64,000 bases of DNA from Rahnella aquatilis CIP 78.65 = ATCC 33071 (GTDB taxonomy: Bacteria; Pseudomonadota; Gammaproteobacteria; Enterobacterales; Enterobacteriaceae): NCBI RefSeq assembly GCF_000241955.1, contig NC_016818.1, forward strand, positions 2,170,001-2,234,000. Direction: 5' to 3'. Positions 1 to 11,897 of the stretch are shown here, in pieces. The notes below the pieces were generated by a model. That model ran no database searches and had not been told where the DNA came from. It saw only the letters and a list, made by a program, of their open reading frames with translations. The position numbers and the translations under genes are program-made. The first letter of the stretch is position 1. Each line of letters starts with the position of its first letter.

Positions 1-357
1 GAAATGGCGTTTGGCGAGTGGGAAATGCGCCATCACAATGAACTCGAAGCCTCAGAAGCGGAAGGCTATCAGGCCTGGTGTCAGGACTGGCAAAAGGCCG
101 AGGTGCCGCAGGGCGAATCATTTACGGCATTCACCCAACGCATCCGTCAGGCGTTGCAGCAGTTGCATTTGCGTCCGCAGGAAAGCAGGCTGGCAATCGT
201 CGCACATCAGGGTTCGCTCAGTCTTTTGCTGGCAATGATGCTTAAACTGGCGCCTGCCGACATGTGGCGTTTCCCGTTTAAGCAGGGCTGCCTGTGTGAA
301 ATCGATCTGAGTCACGGCGCTTGTGTGATCCAGCGGTTTAACGACAGCGGTATTTAA
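1..357 (+). CDS. cobC: Alpha-ribazole phosphatase CobC, C-terminal part (cut by window edge)
   Basis: The reading frame is open from base 1, so the gene begins outside the window and about 118 C-terminal residues are seen. The segment EMAFGEWEMRHHNEL and the later AIVAHQGSLSLLL (second catalytic His of the histidine-phosphatase fold) match CobC. This enzyme removes the phosphate from alpha-ribazole-5'-phosphate in nucleotide-loop assembly of cobalamin. The first catalytic RHG motif lies upstream of the window. cobT follows 26 bases downstream on the same strand, which supports the call: CobT makes the substrate of CobC. A general phosphoglycerate-mutase-family protein is the only alternative, and the neighbour argues against it. 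Confidence 0.85.
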   Translation, partial: EMAFGEWEMRHHNELEASEAEGYQAWCQDWQKAEVPQGESFTAFTQRIRQALQQLHLRPQESRLAIVAHQGSLSLLLAMMLKLAPADMWRFPFKQGCLCEIDLSHGACVIQRFNDSGI

Positions 358-383
358 CTTTTTAAACAGGTAAGGACAACACG

Positions 384-1427
384 ATGGCTTCGCTGGCAAA
401 TATTCTCCGTCAGATTGCTGAACCCGATGCACAGGCCGCTCAGAGGGCGGCAGAACGGCTCGACAGTCTGGTAAAACCCTTAGGCAGCCTTGGCCGTCTG
501 GAACAACTGGCGATACAGCTGGCTTCAATTCGTGGCAATCAGCCTTTGCATTTTCCAAGTAAAGAAGTGCTGGTCATGGCGGCGGATCATGGCGTGTGGC
601 AGGAGGGTGTCACGCCCTCCCCGCAGGGAGTAACGGCGATTCAGGCGGTGAATATTGTGCAGGGGAAAGCCGGCGTTTCAGTGCTGGCACGGATGGCCGG
701 TGCGCAGGTTACATTGATTGACTGCGGGATCATTGGCCCGGAGATTCCCGGCACGCTGAATCATAAAGTTGCGCAGGGAACCGGCAACATTGCCACCGGC
801 CCGGCCATGACGCGCGAACAGGCGGAATCTTTACTGGTCTGGAGTGCGGAACGGGTGATCGCGAAAGCGGAAAGCGGTTTATCCCTGCTGGCAGTCGGTG
901 AGCTCGGGATGGCAAATACCACTCCGGCTGCGGCGATGGTGGCGGTATTGACCGGCGCTGCGCCTGCGCAAACTGTCGGGCTGGGGGCGAATCTTCCTCC
1001 GGACAGACTGGCGCATAAAATCCGCGTGGTGGAAAAAGCCATCGCGGTGAATCAGCCTGATCCGTCAGATGCCCTTGATGTGATGGCAAAAGTCGGCGGG
1101 TTCGAACTGGTCGCCATGGCGGGGGCGATGATTGGCGCGGCGGCGGCGGGTATTCCGCTGGTGCTGGATGGCTTCCTGTCTTACGCGTCGGCGCTGGCGG
1201 CATGTCAGATAGCGCCTGCGCTGAAACCCTATCTTATTCCTTCACATATTTCAGCAGAACAGGGCGCAACGCTGGCGCTGGAAGCACTGGGGCTGCAACC
1301 GTATTTCGATCTGAATTTACGACTGGGCGAGGGCAGCGGCGCAGCGCTTGCGTTACCGCTGATTGATGCCGCCTGCGCCGTCCATAATGAAATGGCGACA
1401 CTGGCGGAGTGTCAGATAGTGCTTTAA
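384..1427 (+). CDS. cobT: Nicotinate-nucleotide--dimethylbenzimidazole phosphoribosyltransferase
   Basis: 347 residues, close to the usual 350-360. CobT transfers phosphoribose from nicotinate mononucleotide to 5,6-dimethylbenzimidazole, giving alpha-ribazole-5'-phosphate for the lower ligand of cobalamin. The hallmark GEGSGA motif near residues 315-320 carries the catalytic glutamate, and an N-terminal [10 protein letters not shown] segment is typical of the family. The ATG follows an AGGTAAGGA ribosome site. It lies directly behind cobC and faces cobO/btuR, which ends 16 bases beyond it on the other strand. I see no cobalamin riboswitch within the window; it would be expected further upstream. 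Confidence 0.95.
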   Translation: MASLANILRQIAEPDAQAAQRAAERLDSLVKPLGSLGRLEQLAIQLASIRGNQPLHFPSKEVLVMAADHGVWQEGVTPSPQGVTAIQAVNIVQGKAGVSVLARMAGAQVTLIDCGIIGPEIPGTLNHKVAQGTGNIATGPAMTREQAESLLVWSAERVIAKAESGLSLLAVGELGMANTTPAAAMVAVLTGAAPAQTVGLGANLPPDRLAHKIRVVEKAIAVNQPDPSDALDVMAKVGGFELVAMAGAMIGAAAAGIPLVLDGFLSYASALAACQIAPALKPYLIPSHISAEQGATLALEALGLQPYFDLNLRLGEGSGAALALPLIDAACAVHNEMATLAECQIVL

Positions 1428-1443
1428 AAGAGAAAGCGGGGTG

Positions 1444-2034
1444 TTACCAGTCGATGCCCTGCTGCGCCATAATTCCGGCGTCAAACGCATGTTTCACCGG
1501 ACGAAGTTCGCTGACGGTATCGGCCATTTCCAGCAGATCACGATGGCAGCCACGCCCGGTGATAATCACCGTCTGATGCGCCGGACGGGCGTTAAGGGCG
1601 TCCACCACTTCCTGCAAATCCAGATAGCCGAAACTGACCATATACGTCAGTTCATCAAGCACCACGAGATCTAATGATGCATCGGACAGCATGCGTTTAC
1701 CGTGCTGCCAGACGGCCTGACAGGCTTCAGTATCCGTTTCTTTATTCTGCGTTTCCCAGGTAAAACCGGTGGCCATCACCTGAAATTCCACGCCGTGAGG
1801 CTCGAGCAGATTTTTCTCGCCGTTAGGCCATTCACCTTTAATGAACTGGATCACTGCCGCGCGCATACCATGCCCGACGGCGCGGGTTACCGTGCCAAAT
1901 GCCGCTGTAGTTTTGCCCTTGCCGTTACCGGTAAATACGATCAGTATTCCTCGTTGTTCTTTGGCGGCGTCGATGCGCGCATCAACCTGTTCTTTCAGCT
2001 TTTGCTGGCGTTGTTTATGGCGATCTTCGGTCAT
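1444..2034 (-). CDS. btuR: Cob(I)yrinic acid a,c-diamide adenosyltransferase (CobA/BtuR type)
   Basis: 196 residues, the normal length. It adenosylates cob(I)alamin and related corrinoids using ATP, so it serves both de novo synthesis and salvage. A P-loop of the unusual form GNGKGKTT sits at residues 36-43, and the C terminus MAQQGIDW is conserved in the family. It follows yciK by 14 bases on the same strand, the arrangement seen in E. coli, and is probably co-transcribed with it. Gene names differ between species (btuR, cobO, cobA) for the same enzyme. Confidence 0.95.
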   Translation of the reverse strand: MTEDRHKQRQQKLKEQVDARIDAAKEQRGILIVFTGNGKGKTTAAFGTVTRAVGHGMRAAVIQFIKGEWPNGEKNLLEPHGVEFQVMATGFTWETQNKETDTEACQAVWQHGKRMLSDASLDLVVLDELTYMVSFGYLDLQEVVDALNARPAHQTVIITGRGCHRDLLEMADTVSELRPVKHAFDAGIMAQQGIDW

Positions 2035-2048
2035 CAGAGGCTCCGTGA

Positions 2049-2810
2049 TTATTCTGCCGGACCGGCTTTGCGGCCCGGCTGGGCATCGAAACTGATCCCG
2101 GTTTTACGGCGGCTGTCGTCGCCCATCAGGTACAGATACAGCGGCATAATATCAGCCGGTGTTTTGAGTTTGTCTTTGTTTTCATCCGGGAAGGCCGATG
2201 CCCGCATGCCGGTTCGCGTACCGCCAGGATTGATGCAGTTTACGCGCAGGCCGGTATGTTTATGCTCTTCGGCAAGCACCTGCATCATACCTTCGGTGGC
2301 GAATTTGGACACGGCGTAGGCGCCCCAGCCACTGCGGCCTTCACGTCCGACGCTGGAGGTGGTGAACACCAGCGAGGAACTGGCAGATTTCAGCATCAGC
2401 GGCAGTAAGGACTGGGTCAGCATAAACGTGGCGTTCACATTCACCTGCATGACGTTCATCCAGTCCTGCAATTTAATCTCCGCCATTGGCGTGATCTCAG
2501 TCAGCAATCCGGCGTTGTGCAAAACGCCGTCGAGATGCGGTACCCATGCAGTGATTTGATCTGCGGCGCGCTGGCAATCCTGCTGACTGGCGGTCAGTAA
2601 ATCCAGGGCATAAATGAAAGCCGGGCGCAGATTACGGGCCGCAATTTCCTGCTGCACACTGGCCAGTTTACTCTCGGTACGGCCCAGCAAAATCACCTGC
2701 GCGCCGAAACGGGCATACGTCAGTGCAGCTTCGCGGCCGATACCGTCGCCAGCGCCGGTGACCAGAATGATACGGTTATTCAGCAAATCGGATTTAGGAT
2801 GATAATGCAC
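2049..2810 (-). CDS. yciK: Short-chain dehydrogenase/reductase YciK
   Basis: 253 residues. The N-terminal Rossmann motif TGAGDGIG (about residues 19-26) and the catalytic S...YAVSK pair (about residues 150-170) identify a classical SDR oxidoreductase. The sequence fits E. coli YciK, whose physiological substrate is not firmly known. The start is the first ATG after a weak purine stretch. It heads a two-gene unit with btuR and diverges from sohB across 361 bases. Confidence 0.92.
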   Translation of the reverse strand: MHYHPKSDLLNNRIILVTGAGDGIGREAALTYARFGAQVILLGRTESKLASVQQEIAARNLRPAFIYALDLLTASQQDCQRAADQITAWVPHLDGVLHNAGLLTEITPMAEIKLQDWMNVMQVNVNATFMLTQSLLPLMLKSASSSLVFTTSSVGREGRSGWGAYAVSKFATEGMMQVLAEEHKHTGLRVNCINPGGTRTGMRASAFPDENKDKLKTPADIMPLYLYLMGDDSRRKTGISFDAQPGRKAGPAE

Positions 2811-3171
2811 GGTCAGTCCTCTTAAGGGGGGCAGCGATGTGGCGGCAAATGGCCGTCTTCACATCAGGCGCTCTTAATATCAAAAATGGCGGAAACAGGA
2901 GATATTGCGCTCAACCAGAGTCCGGCATTTTGGCGAAAATTTTAGGCTTTTCGGGTGTGATCACCGCTTATATGCCTCAAATGGGCATGAGTTTCAACGA
3001 TTAACCGAAAAACGGGCAGCTCTTTTGTAACAAAATTGGAACACAGACGCACTCAGTTTTACGTCTGCGTGATGATGTCATCTTCGAACAAGACGTCAGT
3101 GCGGCGATTGTTTAGAATGTTTAACATCTTTCTTACCACGGTTTTATTACCACGTTGAAAAGGCGGTATGT
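2811..3171. other. Intergenic region between divergent yciK and sohB
   Basis: This 361-base region must hold the promoters of both genes. I see AT-rich stretches and a near-palindrome GATGATGTCATC at 3071-3082, but no -10/-35 pair that I would assign with confidence. No convincing small gene is visible; the frame open on the minus strand from 3355 into this region is a shadow of sohB. Confidence 0.4.
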
Positions 3172-4215
3172 GTGGATTTACTTTCTCTTTATGGATTGTT
3201 TTTGGCCAAAGTCGTGACCGTAGTGATCGCCATCGGGGCGCTGGTCGTGCTGTTTGTCGGCCTTCGTCAGCGTAAATCTCACGGCAAAGGTGAGTTACAG
3301 CTGGTCGATTTAGGTGAACAGTACCGCGAAATGCAGCGGGAAATGCGCAGTGCACGCATGAATCCTGCGGAACTTAAAATTCGCAGCAAGGAACTGAAGA
3401 AAAAGGATAAAGCCGAAGCAAAACAGAAAAAACTGCAAGCCAAAACCGGGGGTTCTAAAAGCAAGCCTTGCCTTTATGTCCTCGATTTTAAAGGCAGCAT
3501 GGACGCCCACGAAGTGACGTCGCTGCGGGAAGAAATCTCGGCAGTGCTGGCCGTCGCAACGCCGGAAGACGAAGTGTTGTTGCGCCTTGAAAGCCCGGGT
3601 GGGGTGGTGCACGGTTACGGTCTGGCAGCATCACAGCTGGTGCGCTTGCGTCAGAGCGGCATTCGCCTGACGGTCGCGGTAGATAAAGTCGCGGCCAGTG
3701 GCGGTTACATGATGGCCTGTGTGGCGGACAGGATTGTCGCCGCGCCGTTTGCCATCATCGGCTCGATCGGTGTGGTGGCCCAGATCCCTAACTTTAACCG
3801 TCTGCTGAAACGAAATGACATTGATATTGAATTGCACACTGCGGGCGAGTTTAAACGTACGCTGACGTTGCTGGGTGAAAATACGGAAGAAGGACGTGAA
3901 AAATTCCGTGAAGATCTGAATGAAACACACGTGCTGTTTAAAGAGTTTGTCCATCAGAACCGGCCGTCGCTGGACATTGATGCGGTCGCCACCGGTGAGC
4001 ACTGGTTCGGTACTCAGGCGCGTGAAAATGGCCTGATTGATGCTATTGGCACCAGTGATGATTTGCTGATTGCAGAAATGAAAAATCATGAAGTGATTGC
4101 GGTGCGTTACAGCCGTCGTAAACGCATGATGGATCGCTTCACCGGCAGCGCGGCCGAGAGTGCTGATCGCCTGTTCCTGCGCTGGTTACAACGCAGTCAG
4201 AAACCGCTGCTGTAA
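3172..4215 (+). CDS. sohB: Inner-membrane protease SohB (signal peptide peptidase family)
   Basis: 347 residues starting at a GTG, chosen because MDLLSLYGLFLAK matches the E. coli N terminus and AAAGGCGG stands just upstream. An N-terminal membrane segment (about residues 8-30) is followed by a lysine-rich linker and the S49 peptidase domain. The Ser-Lys pair is visible: Ser176 in KVAASGGYMM and Lys228 in GEFKRTLT. It is a membrane-anchored periplasmic peptidase homologous to SppA; the E. coli gene was found as a multicopy suppressor of htrA (degP). It ends at a bidirectional terminator shared with yciN. Confidence 0.95.
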   Translation: MDLLSLYGLFLAKVVTVVIAIGALVVLFVGLRQRKSHGKGELQLVDLGEQYREMQREMRSARMNPAELKIRSKELKKKDKAEAKQKKLQAKTGGSKSKPCLYVLDFKGSMDAHEVTSLREEISAVLAVATPEDEVLLRLESPGGVVHGYGLAASQLVRLRQSGIRLTVAVDKVAASGGYMMACVADRIVAAPFAIIGSIGVVAQIPNFNRLLKRNDIDIELHTAGEFKRTLTLLGENTEEGREKFREDLNETHVLFKEFVHQNRPSLDIDAVATGEHWFGTQARENGLIDAIGTSDDLLIAEMKNHEVIAVRYSRRKRMMDRFTGSAAESADRLFLRWLQRSQKPLL

Positions 4216-4241
4216 GCCATTTTTTTCGATAAACATAAAAG

Positions 4242-4265
4242 AAAAGGGACATTCGTCCCTTTTTT
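4242..4265. terminator. Bidirectional terminator between sohB and yciN
   Basis: A 9-bp stem AAAAGGGAC / GTCCCTTTT closes on the loop ATTC, with T runs in both orientations. It lies between convergent genes. Confidence 0.85.
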
Positions 4266-4329
4266 AATGCACCGGATTTAGTCTCGCGGTGAAGGGGTTA
4301 TGTACACCTTTATTAGCGATTCTTTTATC

Positions 4330-4581
4330 TCAATCTTCGAGATGGTATTTTTCTGAAAAAAGATGAGCCAGATGTTTAAACATATTAAATACCGCAGTGG
4401 TTTTTCTGGTCGGTAAACCGTCTTCATCCATGAAAAACTCCCCGCGGAAAACCAGTACATTGCCTTTCTGCTCAACCTCTGTCGCCAGCATTCCGTGTAT
4501 GTAATCTTCGTGCTCACGGATAACCTTATTTGCTTCGACCAGTAAAGCTTCGCGACTAATTGCCGATGTATTTTCGTGCAT
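4330..4581 (-). CDS. yciN: YciN family protein (DUF2498)
   Basis: 83 residues, exactly the E. coli YciN length, with the conserved blocks [16 protein letters not shown] and [25 protein letters not shown] sequence (here [23 protein letters not shown]). The function of this small soluble acidic protein is not known. Its place between sohB and topA is conserved in enterobacteria. The ATG is preceded by a GGGGAGTA ribosome site. Confidence 0.93.
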   Translation of the reverse strand: MHENTSAISREALLVEANKVIREHEDYIHGMLATEVEQKGNVLVFRGEFFMDEDGLPTRKTTAVFNMFKHLAHLFSEKYHLED

Positions 4582-4932
4582 GATATTTACTCCCCACTAT
4601 AATTGCTGACGTTATTGTAATCCTGACGTTGATAAAACCGCAAATCTGCTGGGGGTAATCTGCTTAATCGGATTGGTTATAATTTGAGCTCTCATATAAA
4701 AGCTGGCGCGATTTGGCGAAAAGGGCCTTTCCGTGTTAATTAGTTTGCGTGACGATTTTTATCAGGTAGAGTGTGGGATTTTGTGGCTTCAGGTGGAATG
4801 TTTTGTTTACGCTTGGTTAATATTTGACTTAAAAACGGGCGCATTCCGCTGAGCCCTGTCTGGTTAATCCCTCGCAGAATCAGTGTTTTGAACCTCTGGA
4901 AGTCAGTTCGCTCCTTCTTTTAAAGAAATCAG

Positions 4933-4961
4933 TTGACGTTCTGACTCACTGCCGCAATATA
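4933..4961 (+). promoter_or_regulatory. Candidate sigma-70 promoter of topA
   Basis: TTGACG (4933-4938) and AATATA (4956-4961) are separated by 17 bases and lie about 80 bases before the topA start. In E. coli topA has several promoters that respond to supercoiling and heat, so others may lie in the rest of the 462-base yciN-topA gap, where I see no gene. Confidence 0.5.
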
Positions 4962-5043
4962 AAAAAAGACGTGAAATTGTGCCGCGGCATAACTAAGCAA
5001 AATCTTCTTCAGATGATGAAGAATCATTCAGGTAAAGGTAATT

Positions 5044-7641
5044 ATGGGCAAAGCTCTCGTAATAGTTGAGTCCCCGGCAAAAGCCAAAACGATTAATAAA
5101 TATTTAGGAAATGACTACGTGGTTAAGTCCAGCGTCGGTCATATCCGTGATTTACCGACCAGTGGATCCGCTGCTAAAAAGACCGCCGACTCAACCGAAG
5201 AAAAAACAAAGAAAAAAGTAAAAAAGGATGAGAAAACCGCGCTGGTTAATCGCATGGGCGTCGATCCGTATCACGGTTGGGCAGCACAATACGAAATACT
5301 TCCGGGTAAAGAAAAAGTTGTCGCCGAGTTAAAAGCGTTAGCGGAAAAAGCTGACCACATCTATCTCGCAACCGACCTTGACCGCGAAGGAGAGGCGATT
5401 GCCTGGCATTTGCGGGAAGTGATTGGCGGTGATGACAAACGTTTCAGCCGCGTTGTATTTAACGAAATTACCAAGAACGCGATTCAGAATGCCTTTAAAG
5501 AACCCGGCGAACTGAATATCGATCGTGTTAACGCTCAGCAGGCGCGTCGTTTCATGGACCGCGTGGTGGGGTATATGGTTTCTCCGCTGTTGTGGAAGAA
5601 GATTGCCCGCGGTTTATCCGCAGGTCGTGTTCAGTCCGTGGCGGTGCGTCTGGTGGTAGAGCGCGAGAAAGAAATCAAAGCGTTCGTGCCGGAAGAATAC
5701 TGGGAATTGCATGCGGATTTGCTGGCGAAGAAAGAAACCGCGCTGCAAATGGAAGTCACGCATCATCTCGAAAAACCGTTCAAACCGGTTAATAAAGAAC
5801 AAACTCACGCGGCCGTTTCACTGCTTGAGAAAGCGCGTTACACCGTGGTGGATCGTGAAGACAAACCGACCAGCAGCAAGCCAGGTGCGCCTTTCATTAC
5901 TTCCACGCTGCAACAGGCGGCCAGTACGCGTTTGAGCTTTGGCGTGAAGAAAACCATGATGATGGCCCAGCGTCTTTACGAAGCCGGTCACATTACCTAT
6001 ATGCGTACTGATTCCACTAACCTGAGTCAGGATGCCGTGGAAATGGTGCGGGGGTATATTGGCGAGAATTTCGGTGATAAATATCTGCCGAAAGCCCCGC
6101 TGCAATACAGCAACAAAGAGAACTCTCAGGAAGCGCACGAAGCGATTCGTCCTTCTGACGTGGCCGTGACTTCAGAACAACTGAAAGATATGGAAGCGGA
6201 TGCGCAGCGTCTGTACCAGTTGATCTGGCGTCAGTTCGTGGCCTGTCAGATGACACCGGCTCAGTACGATTCCACTACGCTGACAGTGAAAGCCGGCGAT
6301 TATTCTTTGCGCGCCAAAGGCCGTACGCTGCGTTTTGATGGCTGGACCAAAGTGATGCCGGCGTTGCGCAAAGGCGACGAAGACAGAACCTTGCCTGCCA
6401 TCGAAGTGGGAACCGATCTTGAACTGCAACAACTGTTGCCAACTCAGCATTTCACCAAGCCGCCTGCGCGTTTCAGCGAAGCGTCACTGGTGAAAGAACT
6501 GGAAAAACGTGGCATTGGCCGCCCGTCTACTTATGCGTCGATCATTTCGACCATTCAGGACAGGGGTTATGTCCATGTTGAGAACCGTCGCTTCTACGCG
6601 GAAAAAATGGGTGAAATTGTTACCGATCGTCTGGAAGATAATTTCCGCGAACTGATGAATTACGATTTCACCGCACGTATGGAAGACGGGCTGGATCAGG
6701 TCGCCAACAACAAGGCGGAATGGAAAGCTGTTCTGGACGAATTCTTCACTGAATTCAGCAAGCAACTGGAAACCGCTGAGAAAGACCCGGAAGAAGGCGG
6801 TATGCGCCCGAATCAGATGGTGTTGACCAGTATTGAATGCCCGACCTGTGGGCGTCCGATGGGGATCCGTACCGCCAGTACCGGCGTGTTCCTCGGGTGT
6901 TCCGGTTATGCCCTGCCGCCGAAAGAACGCTGCAAAACCACCATCAACCTGATTGCTGACGCCGAAGTGCTGAACATTCTGGAAGGTGATGAAGCCGAAA
7001 CCAATGCGCTGCGTGCGAAACGCCGTTGCGTCAAATGCGGCACAGCGATGGACAGCTATCTCATCGATAATCAGCGTAAATTGCATGTCTGCGGTAACAA
7101 CCCGGAATGTGATGGTTATGAAATCGAAGAAGGTGAGTTCCGTATCAAGGGGTACGACGGCCCGATCGTTGAGTGCGAGAAATGTGGTTCTGAAATGCAC
7201 CTGAAAATGGGGCGTTTCGGCAAATACATGGGCTGTACCAACGACGAGTGCAAAAATACCCGTAAGATTTTGCGAAACGGTGATGTGGCACCGCCGAAAG
7301 AAGATCCGGTTCCGCTGCCGGAATTGCCGTGTGAGAAATCAGACGCGTATTTCGTGTTGCGTGACGGTGCGGCAGGGGTATTCCTGGCTGCCAACACTTT
7401 CCCTAAATCGCGCGAAACCCGTGCGCCGCTGGTGGAAGAACTGAAGCGCTTCAAAGATCGTTTACCGGAAAAACTGAGTTATCTGGCCGATGCGCCGGTG
7501 GCGGATCCGGAAGGCAATAAATCGATGGTGCGTTTCAGCCGTAAAACCAAGCAGCAGTATGTGTCTTCAGAAAAAGACGGCAAAGCCACTGGCTGGACCG
7601 CCTTCTTTGTCGACGGTAAGTGGGTCGAAGGCAAAAAATAA
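5044..7641 (+). CDS. topA: DNA topoisomerase I
   Basis: 865 residues, the same length as in E. coli. This type IA topoisomerase relaxes negative supercoils. The Toprim domain is N-terminal ([14 protein letters not shown], with [13 protein letters not shown] holding the acidic triad). The active-site Tyr319 sits in [12 protein letters not shown]. Three C-terminal four-cysteine zinc ribbons begin at about residue 599 (CPTCGRPMG), followed by the zinc-less C-terminal domain. It ends at a strong intrinsic terminator and is flanked by yciN and cysB as in related genomes. Confidence 0.98.
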   Translation: MGKALVIVESPAKAKTINKYLGNDYVVKSSVGHIRDLPTSGSAAKKTADSTEEKTKKKVKKDEKTALVNRMGVDPYHGWAAQYEILPGKEKVVAELKALAEKADHIYLATDLDREGEAIAWHLREVIGGDDKRFSRVVFNEITKNAIQNAFKEPGELNIDRVNAQQARRFMDRVVGYMVSPLLWKKIARGLSAGRVQSVAVRLVVEREKEIKAFVPEEYWELHADLLAKKETALQMEVTHHLEKPFKPVNKEQTHAAVSLLEKARYTVVDREDKPTSSKPGAPFITSTLQQAASTRLSFGVKKTMMMAQRLYEAGHITYMRTDSTNLSQDAVEMVRGYIGENFGDKYLPKAPLQYSNKENSQEAHEAIRPSDVAVTSEQLKDMEADAQRLYQLIWRQFVACQMTPAQYDSTTLTVKAGDYSLRAKGRTLRFDGWTKVMPALRKGDEDRTLPAIEVGTDLELQQLLPTQHFTKPPARFSEASLVKELEKRGIGRPSTYASIISTIQDRGYVHVENRRFYAEKMGEIVTDRLEDNFRELMNYDFTARMEDGLDQVANNKAEWKAVLDEFFTEFSKQLETAEKDPEEGGMRPNQMVLTSIECPTCGRPMGIRTASTGVFLGCSGYALPPKERCKTTINLIADAEVLNILEGDEAETNALRAKRRCVKCGTAMDSYLIDNQRKLHVCGNNPECDGYEIEEGEFRIKGYDGPIVECEKCGSEMHLKMGRFGKYMGCTNDECKNTRKILRNGDVAPPKEDPVPLPELPCEKSDAYFVLRDGAAGVFLAANTFPKSRETRAPLVEELKRFKDRLPEKLSYLADAPVADPEGNKSMVRFSRKTKQQYVSSEKDGKATGWTAFFVDGKWVEGKK

Positions 7642-7679
7642 TTATCGCCGTCATACATTAAGCTGTTAAGCCGTTGTAA

Positions 7680-7708
7680 AAAACCAGTCCTCCGGGCTGG
7701 TTTTTTTA
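7680..7708 (+). terminator. Intrinsic terminator after topA
   Basis: The stem AACCAG(TCC) / (GGG)CTGGTT is followed by seven T residues, 40 bases after the topA stop. Confidence 0.85.
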
Positions 7709-8964
<1,256 letters not shown>

Positions 8965-8991
8965 GTTGTCACCTGATATATCCTCTCCCTG

Positions 8992-9030
8992 ATCCCGTTG
9001 CATCCTCACCCGATGCGGCGGGATTTTTTT
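8992..9030 (+). terminator. Intrinsic terminator after cysB
   Basis: The outer stem ATCCCG / CGGGAT and inner stem GCATC / GATGC are followed by eight T residues. Confidence 0.85.
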
Positions 9031-9152
9031 TGCCTGATGAACAGTTTGAGCTGTTATCAAAATGTTAATGATAATTTGTGTTATCTTTAATTATGCACTT
9101 ATAAGCCAGCGGGTTATTCCTCATAGCCACGCTGAGCGCTAAAGGAGAGGCT

Positions 9153-11825
9153 ATGTCGTCTATTCGCAAGAACAGTCTGGATAAGCTGGCAGTCCGGGAG
9201 AAAGAATTTTACTACTACAGCCTGCCACTTGCGGCCAAAACGCTGGGTGATCTTCAGCGTTTGCCAAAATCCCTCAAAGTTTTACTCGAAAATTTACTGC
9301 GCCACGTCGATGGTGACACTGTCACAGAAAGCGACTTGCGTGAACTGGTGGAATGGCAAAAAACCGGTCATGCTGAGCGCGAAATTGCTTATCGTCCGGC
9401 ACGGGTACTGATGCAGGATTTTACGGGGGTGCCCGCCATCGTAGATCTGGCCGCAATGCGTCAGGCGGTAAAACGCCTTGGCGGGAATGTTGAACAGGTG
9501 AACCCGCTGTCGCCTGTTGACCTGGTTATCGACCACTCGGTGACGGTCGATGAATTCGGTGATGATGAGGCATTCGGTGAAAACGTCCGTCTCGAAATGG
9601 AGCGCAATAACGAGCGCTACCAGTTTCTGCGCTGGGGGCAAAAAGCGTTCAACCGTTTCCGCGTGGTGCCACCGGGGACCGGGATTTGTCATCAGGTCAA
9701 TCTGGAATACCTCGGACAAACGGTCTGGTACGAAGAGCAGGAAGGGAAAACCGTGGCCTATCCTGACACGCTGGTCGGGACGGATTCCCATACCACAATG
9801 ATCAACGGTCTGGGGATCCTGGGCTGGGGCTGCGGCGGTATCGAAGCCGAAGCCGCAATGCTCGGGCAGCCGGTTTCCATGCTGATCCCGGACGTTGTGG
9901 GTTTCAAACTGACCGGTAAATTGCGCGAAGGTATTACCGCAACGGATCTGGTATTAACGGTCACCCAGATGCTGCGCAAACACGGCGTGGTGGGGAAATT
10001 TGTCGAGTTCTACGGCGATGGCCTGGCGGATTTACCCCTGGCTGATCGTGCGACCATTGCCAATATGTCACCGGAATTCGGCGCAACCTGCGGCTTCTTC
10101 CCGGTGGATGAGGTGACGCTGAGCTATCTGAAACTCAGTGGTCGCAGCGACGCACAGATCGAACTGGTAAAAGCTTATTCACAGGCTCAGGGCTTATGGC
10201 GTAATGCCGGTGACGAGCCTGTATTCACCAGTACGCTGGCGCTGGACATGGGCGAAGTAGAACCGAGCCTTGCAGGGCCGAAACGTCCTCAGGATCGCGT
10301 TGCGCTGCCCAATGTGCCAAAAGCGTTCCAGGCAGCGACGGAACTGGAGTTAGGTAACAGCACGCCGGGGCGCAGCGACAAAGAAAGTTTCACGCTCGAA
10401 GGCCAGCATTATGCGCTGACCACCGGCGCGGTAGTGATTGCGGCAATCACCTCGTGTACCAACACGTCAAACCCAAGCGTGCTGATGGCCGCCGGTTTGC
10501 TGGCGAAGAATGCTGTCGAAAAAGGCCTGACCAGTAAGCCGTGGGTGAAAACCTCTCTGGCACCGGGTTCCAAAGTGGTGACCGATTATCTTAATGCGGC
10601 TGGCCTGATGCCGCACCTTGAGAAGCTGGGCTTTAATCTGGTGGGCTATGGCTGTACGACCTGTATCGGTAACTCCGGTCCGTTGCCGGAACCGATTGAG
10701 TCAGCGATCAAAGCCGGTGATTTAACCGTCGGGGCGGTACTTTCCGGCAACCGTAACTTCGAAGGGCGTATTCACCCGCTGATCAAAACTAACTGGCTGG
10801 CCTCACCGCCACTGGTGGTGGCGTATGCGCTGGCCGGGAATATGAATGTTGATCTGACGACGGATCCGCTGGGTGAGGGGGCTGACGGCAAACCGGTTTA
10901 CCTGAAAGATATCTGGCCGTCGGCCAATGATATTGCCAATGCGGTCGCGCAGGTGACGACGGATATGTTCCATAAAGAGTACGCTGAGGTGTTTAACGGC
11001 GATGCGAGCTGGCAGGCTATCCAGGTTGAAGGTACACCGACCTACACCTGGCAGGAAGAATCGACCTATATCCGCCATCCGCCGTTCTTCAGTGATATGA
11101 AGGCGGAGCCTGATGCGCTGGAAGACATCAAAGATGCACGAATTCTGGCGATCCTGGCGGATTCAGTGACGACCGACCACATTTCACCTGCCGGGAATAT
11201 CAAGGCTGAAAGTCCGGCCGGTTTATACCTGACCCAGCACGGCGTTGAGCCGAAAGCATTCAACTCCTACGGCTCGCGGCGCGGTAACCACGAAGTGATG
11301 ATGCGCGGGACGTTCGCCAATATCCGTATCAAAAATGAAATGGTGCCGGGTGTGGAGGGCGGATATACACGTCATATTCCGTCGCAGGATCAACTGGCGA
11401 TTTACGATGCGGCGATGCGCTATCAGCATGAGTGTGTGCCGACAGCGGTGATTGCCGGTAAAGAATACGGTTCGGGTTCAAGCCGTGACTGGGCGGCGAA
11501 AGGGCCGCGTCTGCTTGGGGTACGTGTGGTTATCGCAGAATCATTCGAACGCATTCACCGCTCGAATCTGATCGGGATGGGGATTTTACCGCTCGAGTTC
11601 CCGCAGGGAGTGACGCGTAAAACGCTGAAACTCACCGGCGATGAACAGCTGAGCATCAGCGGGTTACAAACCCTGACGCCGGGGCAGGCTGTCGCGGTGC
11701 ATATCACGTTTGCCGACGGTCATACCGAAACGATCGATGCACGCTGTCGTATCGATACCGGCAACGAGCTGACGTACTTCCGCAACGGCGGCATTCTGCA
11801 TTATGTGATCCGTAAGATGCTGTAA
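9153..11825 (+). CDS. acnA: Aconitate hydratase A
   Basis: 890 residues, the usual AcnA length (891 in E. coli). It interconverts citrate and isocitrate in the TCA cycle; AcnA is the stress-stable isoform that serves under oxidative and iron stress. The [4Fe-4S] cysteines are in ITSCTNTSNP and in GCTTCIGNSGPL. The C-terminal swivel domain carries GSGSSRDWAAKGP. The ATG follows AAAGGAGAGGCT. An AT-rich stretch AATGATAATTTGTGTTATC about 70 bases upstream faintly resembles a Fur site. Confidence 0.98.
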   Translation: MSSIRKNSLDKLAVREKEFYYYSLPLAAKTLGDLQRLPKSLKVLLENLLRHVDGDTVTESDLRELVEWQKTGHAEREIAYRPARVLMQDFTGVPAIVDLAAMRQAVKRLGGNVEQVNPLSPVDLVIDHSVTVDEFGDDEAFGENVRLEMERNNERYQFLRWGQKAFNRFRVVPPGTGICHQVNLEYLGQTVWYEEQEGKTVAYPDTLVGTDSHTTMINGLGILGWGCGGIEAEAAMLGQPVSMLIPDVVGFKLTGKLREGITATDLVLTVTQMLRKHGVVGKFVEFYGDGLADLPLADRATIANMSPEFGATCGFFPVDEVTLSYLKLSGRSDAQIELVKAYSQAQGLWRNAGDEPVFTSTLALDMGEVEPSLAGPKRPQDRVALPNVPKAFQAATELELGNSTPGRSDKESFTLEGQHYALTTGAVVIAAITSCTNTSNPSVLMAAGLLAKNAVEKGLTSKPWVKTSLAPGSKVVTDYLNAAGLMPHLEKLGFNLVGYGCTTCIGNSGPLPEPIESAIKAGDLTVGAVLSGNRNFEGRIHPLIKTNWLASPPLVVAYALAGNMNVDLTTDPLGEGADGKPVYLKDIWPSANDIANAVAQVTTDMFHKEYAEVFNGDASWQAIQVEGTPTYTWQEESTYIRHPPFFSDMKAEPDALEDIKDARILAILADSVTTDHISPAGNIKAESPAGLYLTQHGVEPKAFNSYGSRRGNHEVMMRGTFANIRIKNEMVPGVEGGYTRHIPSQDQLAIYDAAMRYQHECVPTAVIAGKEYGSGSSRDWAAKGPRLLGVRVVIAESFERIHRSNLIGMGILPLEFPQGVTRKTLKLTGDEQLSISGLQTLTPGQAVAVHITFADGHTETIDARCRIDTGNELTYFRNGGILHYVIRKML

Positions 11826-11847
11826 ACCTGATCTTCTGCCACTAAAA

Positions 11848-11872
11848 AAGGGCACCTTCTTAAGGTGCCCTT
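11848..11872. terminator. Bidirectional terminator between acnA and ribA
   Basis: A perfect 11-bp stem AAGGGCACCTT / AAGGTGCCCTT with loop CTT is flanked by an A run on one side and a T-rich run on the other. It serves both convergent genes. Confidence 0.9.
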
Positions 11873-11897
11873 AATATTTTCATCAGACTATAAACCC

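Noticed and set aside
6484-7200. 238-residue open frame antisense to topA
   Set aside because: Phe/Arg-rich mirror of the zinc-ribbon coding region; no start signal.
9063-9090. Fur box upstream of acnA
   Set aside because: AATGATAATTTGTGTTATC has only one good NATAAT unit and poor symmetry; not strong enough to list as a site.
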